From contig VRUD01000015.1 of the NCBI GenBank assembly GCA_019456305.1, forward strand, positions 1 to 61,528: a DNA stretch of 61,528 nt, written 5' to 3'. Under the pieces are notes generated by a model, which saw only the letters and a list, made by a program, of their open reading frames with translations, did not search any database and was not told where the DNA came from. Made by a program: the position numbers and the translations under genes. The DNA comes from Cytophagales bacterium (GTDB lineage Bacteria; Bacteroidota; Bacteroidia; Cytophagales; VRUD01). Shown here piece after piece: positions 53,466 to 60,284 of this stretch; the stretch's first letter is position 1; every line of letters starts with the position of its first letter.

Positions 53466-55912
53466 CTTTTAAATAACCGCTTAATAAAATTTTCCCCCTT
53501 ATCCATCCCATCCTCATAATACCCGTAATGGCGCCCATACCCGTACCCATAACCATAACCGTAACGATACCCATATCCATACCCTATTCCAACCGGCTTA
53601 ATATCATTAATAATAATGCTCAAATTGTTAATTCTGCCGCTGTCATACAGGTCATTGATCTTTGACAGCAGGTTTTTGTTTGTATAATTATGCCTTACGA
53701 TATAAATATTTACATCTACATATTTCATCAATACAAAATAGTCTGATACCAGCCCGATTGGCGGGGTATCCAAAACAATGTAATCATAGCGGCTTTTTAG
53801 TTGTTTCATTAGTTCATCCATGGGTGGTATTCCAAGCAGCTCGGCAGGATTGGGGGGGATGGGGCCGGAGGTAATGATATCCAGGTTTTCTACCTTGCTG
53901 GATTGGGTCATATCTGCAACAGAGCATTTGCCTATCAGATAAGTGGTCAGACCAATCTTATTATCAATATTAAAATCATCATGTATTTTGGGTTTGCGCA
54001 GGTCAGTACCGAATAATAAGATTTTTTTACCGGAAAATGCTAAAATAGAAGCAAGGTTAATGGCACAAAACGTTTTGCCTTCTTCACTGATAGATGAAAT
54101 GATAGCTATAACCTTTTTGTCCTTGCCGGCAGCGAGGTACTGAAGATTTATTCTCAAAGATCTGAATGATTCTGCTATGGCTGACTTGGGATTCTCTATT
54201 ACTATTCCTGCCCTGCCTGTAGCGCTATGCCCTACAGCGCCCAATATAGGGATTTTGGTATTGTCTTCCAGGTCTTTTTTATCTATTATCTTATCATTTA
54301 AAATATCTTTTAATATGATATATATGGTTGGGAAAATAAAGGCAGAAACCAATGCAACCGTAAAAAATAACGGTATACTGGGTGATACAGGGCCTTTTCC
54401 TGCCACCCGGGCATTATCTACAATCCTGTTGTCAGGTGTATTGGAAGCTTTGGCGATACCTGCTTCAGCTCGCTTTTCAAGCAGGTAAGTATAAATATTA
54501 TCATTCAGGTTAAATTGCCGTTGTATATTTACCAATCGCCTTTCTGTATTTGGCAGCCTATTGATACTATTTTCAATAACTGCAATTCTATCATCTATAT
54601 CGCTGACAGAGATTTTTGTGGAATTTATCAGGTTATTAATATTTTCAACCAGCGATCTTTTGGTACTTTCAATTTTCAGGCCCAACACTTTTAAGTACGG
54701 ATTTTTTTCTTTAGCGCTGTATGATAAAGCGTTTTTTTCAGCATTGAATTTTGACAGTTCGCCTATAAGATTATTCAAAAGCGGGTCATCAATGCCAACA
54801 GCCGAAGGGGCAACAATTTGATAAATATCATTGTCATTTTCAAGATAATCCAGGATGTATTCGTAGTACTTAGTCTTTAGAATAAAAATACCTCTTTGTG
54901 ATTCTAATTCTTCAAGCTTATCAAAAGCATTGGTTGCTGCATAGCTTAGATCCATTATCTTATTGGTAGCCCTGAAAAGTTCCAGCTCTTTTTCTGTTCG
55001 CTGCAGCGATTCTATTATTCCTGTTAGTTGATCATCAATAAAATTGATGGTATTAATGGCAATTTGATTTTTTTCATCCAGACCGCTCCCAATATATACT
55101 TCTGCCAATTTATTTATGAAGTCAATTTCTTTTTCAACCACAGGCCCTTCTACAGTTAGCTCAAGTATAGATGCATTCCTGTTGATAGACTCAATCGTGA
55201 TCTTATTACGGTAGTCTTCCACCACCTTATCCAGATCGTTAATTACAAAATAAAATTTATCACTTTTTTTATAATGCGCGTTGGTTACTTGTTGAGGATA
55301 GATGGTAAAAGCAAGGTTTTCACTTTTAAATGGTTGATAAAAATTAAAAGTTTTATTAATATTCACCTCTTCATCTTTTTTTCTGAATACCTTATTATCA
55401 ACCCGATCATATACGAGGATATCGTCCTGTTTGGCTTTTATTTGATATTTTCCATTAGACAGGGATTTTAAATAAAAACGGACATCAATAAGCTGGCTGC
55501 TTGTGGAATCAAGCTCAACTCTGAATGGAAAATCCTTATATCTTTGTACGGATCGTATACGGCCTTCGCTAAAATAGGAAACATCAAAATCAAGCTTTGA
55601 AATGGCGTTATTGATCATATTATAAGACCTCAAAACACCTATTTCGTTCTCCAGGTTTGTACGCCTGCTGAATAATTCCAGCTCCTCCATAAGATTTTCA
55701 GCTCCCAGCGATGTATTGGACTCATCGCGGATCAAAACTGTAGCGCTTACCTTATAGATGCGTTCCGAATACCTGATGATAATAAAAGCTGTTGATAATG
55801 CCACTAAAATTGCTATCACAAAATAGTGCCAGTGCCTGTAAAACTTGAAAAACAGCGCTTTGATATCTATGGTTTCTTCCTGTTCCTGGTATTTGTTGTT
55901 TTGGTTATCCAT
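53456..55912 (-). CDS. wzc: Wzc-like polysaccharide co-polymerase / tyrosine autokinase
   Basis: The 818-residue inner-membrane protein controls chain length and export. It has TM1 (about 30-50), a Wzz/GNVR periplasmic domain with coiled coils (about 60-510; LTGIIESLQRTEKELELFRA, LPNTERRLVNIQRQFNLNDN), TM2 (about 515-535) and a cytosolic BY-kinase: Walker A SSISEEGKTFCAINLA, Walker A' LLFGTDLRKPK and Walker B YIVLDTPPIG. It ends in a tyrosine cluster, GYGYRYGYGYGYGYGRHYGY, the autophosphorylation tail. It pairs with Wza, now separated by a TA module. Confidence 0.94.
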   Translation of the reverse strand: MDNQNNKYQEQEETIDIKALFFKFYRHWHYFVIAILVALSTAFIIIRYSERIYKVSATVLIRDESNTSLGAENLMEELELFSRRTNLENEIGVLRSYNMINNAISKLDFDVSYFSEGRIRSVQRYKDFPFRVELDSTSSQLIDVRFYLKSLSNGKYQIKAKQDDILVYDRVDNKVFRKKDEEVNINKTFNFYQPFKSENLAFTIYPQQVTNAHYKKSDKFYFVINDLDKVVEDYRNKITIESINRNASILELTVEGPVVEKEIDFINKLAEVYIGSGLDEKNQIAINTINFIDDQLTGIIESLQRTEKELELFRATNKIMDLSYAATNAFDKLEELESQRGIFILKTKYYEYILDYLENDNDIYQIVAPSAVGIDDPLLNNLIGELSKFNAEKNALSYSAKEKNPYLKVLGLKIESTKRSLVENINNLINSTKISVSDIDDRIAVIENSINRLPNTERRLVNIQRQFNLNDNIYTYLLEKRAEAGIAKASNTPDNRIVDNARVAGKGPVSPSIPLFFTVALVSAFIFPTIYIILKDILNDKIIDKKDLEDNTKIPILGAVGHSATGRAGIVIENPKSAIAESFRSLRINLQYLAAGKDKKVIAIISSISEEGKTFCAINLASILAFSGKKILLFGTDLRKPKIHDDFNIDNKIGLTTYLIGKCSVADMTQSSKVENLDIITSGPIPPNPAELLGIPPMDELMKQLKSRYDYIVLDTPPIGLVSDYFVLMKYVDVNIYIVRHNYTNKNLLSKINDLYDSGRINNLSIIINDIKPVGIGYGYGYRYGYGYGYGYGRHYGYYEDGMDKGENFIKRLFKRKN

Positions 55913-55983
55913 TCTTAATAAATTTAAAATGACTAAATATCCCGAGTGCTCTGGATGAATTTTAGCTCATTTTGGGCATTTCT

Positions 55984-56643
55984 TTAATTCAGTATGTCTT
56001 TTTTAAACTTTTTTGCTTCTTCAATGAAAAAACTTTTCCATACTTCATGTTGTATTTCTTTTATCATTTTCGGATAATCTTTTACTTCTTTAGCTTTTAA
56101 AAATTGTGTACCAAGCTGCAAAGGGCCTATGTGAAAATCAAATTTGGCTTTCGCCATTGCAATTAATTCAGTGATGGAATATCCTTTTTCAGTACAAAGA
56201 TAATAGAGGTCAATATAGTCACGGGCTTTGCTTCTTTGATAAATGGTAAAAAGCTTATTAACGGCAATATCAAGAATGCTGTCGATCTCAATCCCGTATT
56301 CACGCCTGCCTCGCTCAATACGAGGGAAAGGGAAATATGTAAATTCGATTCTTAACACTTCTTCATTAAAGTGTACGAAAAATATATTTCTATTCAGGCT
56401 TTGCTGGAAGTCTATTTTTTTAATACCTAGTTGCTTTTTTAGACCATTTAAAAAAACATTCAGTTCTGAAACATCAAATTGGTTTTCAGAAAAAAAATCA
56501 AGGTCTTCAGAATAACGGTGATTCAAATAAAATGCTGCTAATGCTGTACCTCCTGTTAAATAGAAGTTATTTTTCAGAAAGTCATTCTCCTTGATTTTTT
56601 GTAAAAACACAGTACATGTTTCACTAAGAATCTTTGTTTCCAT
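55984..56643 (-). CDS. AbiEii/AbiGii-type nucleotidyltransferase toxin
   Basis: From ATG 56643 (METKILSETCTVFLQKIKEN) the product has 219 residues. FYLTGGTALAAFYLNHRYSE-DLDFF is the GG-x-ALA...R-x-S-x-DLDFF signature of DUF1814, which transfers nucleotides to tRNA in the type IV AbiE system. KARDYIDLYYL and a family-type C-terminus follow. An earlier ATG at 56682 would overlap the partner more. The gene sits between wzc and wza. Confidence 0.88.
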   Translation of the reverse strand: METKILSETCTVFLQKIKENDFLKNNFYLTGGTALAAFYLNHRYSEDLDFFSENQFDVSELNVFLNGLKKQLGIKKIDFQQSLNRNIFFVHFNEEVLRIEFTYFPFPRIERGRREYGIEIDSILDIAVNKLFTIYQRSKARDYIDLYYLCTEKGYSITELIAMAKAKFDFHIGPLQLGTQFLKAKEVKDYPKMIKEIQHEVWKSFFIEEAKKFKKDILN

Positions 56644-56830
56644 ATAAGAGCAAAGCCATAAATTTCCGTCTGACAGGATCAAGGGAAAGCTTATCCCAAT
56701 ATTTTCTCAGTTCCTTTTCATTTATCTTTTCTTCATCCAACCCGTAGTTTATCAACTGCTCCAACTTCCAGATGGTGTATTTTTCCGAGTCTTTTTTGAG
56801 TTCCGTTAAATCTGTTGACCAATTGTACAT
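56624..56830 (-). CDS. Small partner of the AbiEii-type toxin
   Basis: The 68-residue protein, MYNWSTDLTELKKDSEKYTI then WKLEQLINYGLDEEKINEKE, is the kind of small upstream protein that accompanies DUF1814 genes in Bacteroidota, here overlapping by 20 bp. It is much shorter than AbiEi and lacks its winged helix, so it is a different antitoxin type. Its 5' side is 10 bp from the MITE copy 2. Role inferred from context. Confidence 0.7.
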   Translation of the reverse strand: MYNWSTDLTELKKDSEKYTIWKLEQLINYGLDEEKINEKELRKYWDKLSLDPVRRKFMALLLYGNKDS

Positions 56831-56840
56831 AATGATATAA

Positions 56841-56930
56841 GGGCATCTCTAAAAACTACACCATACATTCCCCTCTATCAAGAGGGGCAAGGGGTGTGTT
56901 TTAAAAAATATGTAGTTTTTAGAGACGCCC
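56841..56930 (-). mobile_element. 90-bp MITE, copy 2
   Basis: The reverse complement of this element matches copy 1 (29273-29362) at 89 of 90 positions; the only difference is the fifth base of one end. ATAA on both sides (56837-56840 and 56931-56934) is a 4-bp target duplication, differing from TTCA at copy 1, which shows independent insertions. It lies between wza and the TA pair and its hairpin interior could end transcription. Confidence 0.92.
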
Positions 56931-56990
56931 ATAATATTGAAAATAAACAAATTTACAAATATTTTATATAAATAAAAAACTCTCTTAATC

Positions 56991-57761
56991 TTAGAAAGGT
57001 CTAAAAAGATTTAATATAAGCACCAAAGTGGTTATCCCCGATAAAATCAGCGAAGCCGTTGGCACGCTCAATCTTGCTTGTTTCGTTCTCAAGGGCTCTA
57101 CATAAATCACATCACCCGGTAATAAAAAATAAAGATTCGACCTGATCATCTCCGAGTCTGTCAGATCAATATTAAACAACATTGCCCCCTGCGCAGTCTG
57201 CCTGATCAGCATCACATTGGTTCTGTTGCCAAAATCTGTTATATCTCCTGCCAAACCAAGCGCTTCAAGGATAGTAACTCCATCATTATATATGTTATAC
57301 ATCCCCGGTTTTTTCACCTCACCCAACACAGTGAGCTTAAAGTTTACTAATTTTACAATTACAGTAGCTTTACTCAAATGTTCGTCAACTTTGGCCTGTA
57401 TCAATGATGCAGCTTCTTCTATACTGTAGTCTATAACCTTGAGCGGTCCTATTATCGGCAGATAAATGTATCCTGAATCATTCACTGAATAGCCATTCAG
57501 GTATAATGCTGCCGGATTATACTGGTTAAAGGCAGTATTTGATTCAATATTAAAAAAACTGGTAGTGTTTGGGTCTAAACCTAAAATTTTAACGGATAAA
57601 ACGTCATTAGGTTGGATCTTATAGAGGTACTTTTTATGAGCAATAAGCTCACCGGGTTTGATCCTATGGCTTTTATTTTGAAGATAAACTAACTTTTTAT
57701 TTGAAGTGCACGCTGATAATAAAATAAATAAAACAGTGATATTTACAAACCATTTAATCAT
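56991..57761 (-). CDS. wza: Polysaccharide export lipoprotein (Wza/OPX)
   Basis: The 256-residue outer-membrane export protein has lipobox LLSAC (C18), a Poly_export domain (about 45-140; YKIQPNDVLSVKILG, GYIYLPIIGPLKVIDYSIEE), an SLBB domain (about 145-225; VLGEVKKPGMYNIYNDGVTI, LEALGLAGDITDFGNRTNVM) and a C-terminal helix (ASLILSGITTLVLILNLFRP). This short OPX form is common in Bacteroidota. It works with Wzc. It is the first gene of the minus-strand polysaccharide series; TAAATTTG at 57813-57820 may be its -7 box. Confidence 0.94.
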   Translation of the reverse strand: MIKWFVNITVLFILLSACTSNKKLVYLQNKSHRIKPGELIAHKKYLYKIQPNDVLSVKILGLDPNTTSFFNIESNTAFNQYNPAALYLNGYSVNDSGYIYLPIIGPLKVIDYSIEEAASLIQAKVDEHLSKATVIVKLVNFKLTVLGEVKKPGMYNIYNDGVTILEALGLAGDITDFGNRTNVMLIRQTAQGAMLFNIDLTDSEMIRSNLYFLLPGDVIYVEPLRTKQARLSVPTASLILSGITTLVLILNLFRPF

Positions 57762-57876
57762 ACCCGTCTATTAATAAAAGAAAACCATTTTTCTTTTTAT
57801 ACGTAATAAGTGCAAATTTACGATATTTTTGAAAAAGTCTCATTTTTTTATAAATATAATGATAAGTTTAATATTC

Positions 57877-57908
57877 TTTGATTAAGAAAATAAACATTTC
57901 TATATTTG
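57877..57908 (+). promoter_or_regulatory. Bacteroidota sigma-70 promoter
   Basis: TTTG at 57877-57880 and TATATTTG at 57901-57908 are separated by 20 bp, an excellent match to the Bacteroidota -33/-7 consensus. Transcription would begin near 57914, leaving a leader of about 30 nt before the ATG at 57946. Confidence 0.75.
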
Positions 57909-57945
57909 TGCTTTTAACTTAGTTGTAGTTGTTATTGGTCAGTAT

Positions 57946-58890
57946 ATGTATAGAATTATATTAATAATAACACTTATTTTTTCATTTGCATTTTTGTCTG
58001 CCCAGGACACAAGATGGGGTATTGGCTTACATGGAGGTGGAATGTTTTACGCTGGTGATTTCGCAGCTAAAACTCAGATAGGTTATGGGTTTGGATTAGC
58101 GGTTAATAAGAAACTCTCACCTGTATTTGCTATTCAGGGACATTTATTGAATGAAACGCTTAAGGCAACAACTGATTCCAGTACACTGGAAGCTAAAGTT
58201 TTTGACTATACACTCAATTTTCATCTAAATTTTACCAAAGATAGAATAGTAACCCCATATTTTTTTCTCGGCGTTGGTTTTACAAATTTTGAATCTATAA
58301 GAAAAGACTCTAGTGGTAACATTGTAGCGGCTTATGGGTATAAAAAATATGGCAACGCCCATAAAGATGAAGCTACAATCCCAAGTCCTTTTAAGTTCCG
58401 GCAAACTGAAATGGTTGTGCCTCTCGGCTTAGGTATCAATTTCAGCATCAGTGACCATATAGACTTGGGTTTAGAATTCTGTGTAAGAAATATCAATACC
58501 GATAAATTAGACATAATTGATGAAAATGGAAAAATAATCAAAGACCATGGACCTGCAGACGATCCAAACGTAGTCGGGAGTGGTTGGGGCGAAAATACAC
58601 CATTGGGTAAAATGGATAGATACGGTTATGCTTCGTTTAATCTGACCATTAATTTCGGTCCTAAGCCCGGAAAGAAACCTAAACCGGTTGAGCCAATCAT
58701 CACTGAACCGGGACCAGTAGTTGCTTCTACTTCCAATTTTCCAGCCGAGTATATTTCAGCAGATACCGACAGTGACGAAAACATTTCGGCAGATGAAATT
58801 TATGCAGTGATTGATGCTTTTTTTGAAGGTGAAACAGATTTTACGGTGGATACTATTTATGAATTAATTGATTACTTTTTTGAACAGTAA
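57946..58890 (+). CDS. Outer-membrane beta-barrel protein with EF-hand tail
   Basis: The 314-residue protein has a signal peptide (1-19; FAFLSAQ), an OmpA-like/PorT-like eight-strand barrel region (about 20-235; WGIGLHGGGMFYAGDFAAKT, MVVPLGLGINFSISDHIDLG, YGYASFNLTINFGPKPGK), a Pro-rich spacer and a C-terminal segment with a canonical EF-hand loop DTDSDENISADE followed by a second half-repeat (FTVDTIYELIDYFFEQ). The ending is dockerin-like. Calcium binding is inferred. First of a three-gene operon. Confidence 0.8.
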   Translation: MYRIILIITLIFSFAFLSAQDTRWGIGLHGGGMFYAGDFAAKTQIGYGFGLAVNKKLSPVFAIQGHLLNETLKATTDSSTLEAKVFDYTLNFHLNFTKDRIVTPYFFLGVGFTNFESIRKDSSGNIVAAYGYKKYGNAHKDEATIPSPFKFRQTEMVVPLGLGINFSISDHIDLGLEFCVRNINTDKLDIIDENGKIIKDHGPADDPNVVGSGWGENTPLGKMDRYGYASFNLTINFGPKPGKKPKPVEPIITEPGPVVASTSNFPAEYISADTDSDENISADEIYAVIDAFFEGETDFTVDTIYELIDYFFEQ

Positions 58891-58892
58891 AG

Positions 58893-59039
58893 ATGGAAAA
58901 ATTTGAAGAATATCTGAAACAATCTGATGACTATTTTCAGACGGTAGATAATTATCTTGCAACTGATATTGAAAAATTTCTAATAAAAGTAAAAGAAGTG
59001 ATTAATAATTCTGAACCAAACCATAATAACAATGAATAA
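58893..59039 (+). CDS. Small acidic protein of 48 residues
   Basis: ATG 58893, only 2 bp after the barrel stop, starts a 48-residue frame (MEKFEEYLKQSDDYFQTVDN, YLATDIEKFLIKVKEVINNS) that ends overlapping the ATG of the SPOR gene by eight bases. No TM or signal is present. The tight coupling on both sides supports a real gene. Family unknown. Confidence 0.6.
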   Translation: MEKFEEYLKQSDDYFQTVDNYLATDIEKFLIKVKEVINNSEPNHNNNE

Positions 59040-60147
59040 GAAAATTCTATACCTAGCAATAGCTATTTTAATAGCTTCACAGGCCTTCAGCCAGGATGTG
59101 AGCGTTACTACCAACATGCCCGCTTCGGCTGAACCAGGAGGTGAATTCACAGTGGAAGTAATTATCAACAAAGGTTCCACAGCAGGATTTGGAAAGCTGC
59201 AACAAGATTTACCACCGGGGTTTACAGCTACTGCCATTGATGCAAAAGGCGGAAATTTTTCATTCAGGGAACAGGCGGTGAAAATAATCTGGATGTCATT
59301 ACCCCCCGGAGCTGAATATACAGCATCCTATAAGGTTGCGGTTGCCTCTGATGTATCGGGTGACCAAACGATCGCGGGTAAATTTCAATACCTTAAAGAC
59401 AATCAACGAACAGCTATAAATATTGACCCCACCACAATTTCTATTGGGGCAGCGCCTGTCGTAGCGCTGGCAGAACCAGAACCTACAGTGGACCTGGAAG
59501 GAGAACGCAGACGTAAGGAGCAAGAAGCCAGGGCAGAAGAAGACCGGAAACGAAAAGAAAAAGAAGACAGGTTCGCGGAATTTCAAAGAAGTAATAAAAG
59601 TTCACAAGCTACTTCTACTCCACCCCCTTCTGCGTCTTATAAAAAACCAGCAGCAGCTTCCTCAAAATTTGCTTCCCCAAGCCCTTATAAGTATCTTATA
59701 CAAATCGCTGCATCCAGGCATCCTCTGCCAAATAATGACTCGCGGCTTTCAAAAGTTGATAAAAACCTCACGAGTCGAAAAGGCTCCGATGGGTGGCACA
59801 GGTATTTTGCGGGAGCTTATAAATACCTGCGTCCTGCAAAAGAACGTTTAGCAGAATTAAAAGCAAAAGGCGTAACAGATGCATGGCTGAACATCTATCA
59901 TGGAGGTATCAGTGGTTACGGAAACAGTAGTGGAATCGTTTACAAAATTCAAATTGGCGCTTACAAGTTTCCTATACCCGAAAGCAATCTCAATCTTTTA
60001 GGACTTGACGGCATCACAAGCCGAAAAGACCCCGATGGATACTATAGATATTTTGCCGGCACTTACTTAAACCGCAGAGCTGCCAAAGCACGCCTGAAAG
60101 AAGTAATGGCTAAAGGCGTGACCGATGCGTGGATAGCTAAATATTAA
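59032..60147 (+). CDS. Secreted double-SPOR protein
   Basis: The 371-residue protein has a signal peptide (1-20; ASQAFSQ), a DUF11/CARDB-like beta domain (about 22-125; VSVTTNMPASAEPGGEFTVE), a charged coiled segment (about 158-190; RRRKEQEARAEEDRKRKEKE) and two SPOR-like domains (about 220-290 and 305-371; YLIQIAASRHPLPN, YKIQIGAYKFPIPE, each with SRK...G..RYFAG.Y and AK.RL.E..AKGVTDAW). SPOR domains bind denuded glycan strands of peptidoglycan. It could anchor the barrel protein to the cell wall; this is inference. Confidence 0.86.
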   Translation: MNKKILYLAIAILIASQAFSQDVSVTTNMPASAEPGGEFTVEVIINKGSTAGFGKLQQDLPPGFTATAIDAKGGNFSFREQAVKIIWMSLPPGAEYTASYKVAVASDVSGDQTIAGKFQYLKDNQRTAINIDPTTISIGAAPVVALAEPEPTVDLEGERRRKEQEARAEEDRKRKEKEDRFAEFQRSNKSSQATSTPPPSASYKKPAAASSKFASPSPYKYLIQIAASRHPLPNNDSRLSKVDKNLTSRKGSDGWHRYFAGAYKYLRPAKERLAELKAKGVTDAWLNIYHGGISGYGNSSGIVYKIQIGAYKFPIPESNLNLLGLDGITSRKDPDGYYRYFAGTYLNRRAAKARLKEVMAKGVTDAWIAKY

Positions 60148-60284
60148 AGCGCAAAGCGCCCTATTAAATGGAAGAGATTTAACGGGGTAAACAATGAAAA
60201 TAAAAGTAAATCCAAAGACAAAGAAAATATCTACCAATTTTATTTTTTTGACACGTTCACTTCGTTCAGTGCATGCTTTTTAGA

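Noticed and set aside
54217-54237. Further REP-like palindrome in wzc (CTGTAG...CTACAG)
   Set aside because: The stem is only about 6 bp with a 9-nt loop; it could be chance, so it was not listed as a feature.
60194-60283. 29-codon frame before the heparinase-like gene
   Set aside because: It is Lys-rich and hydrophobic with no coupling to either neighbour and no supporting signal; it was left out as probably spurious.
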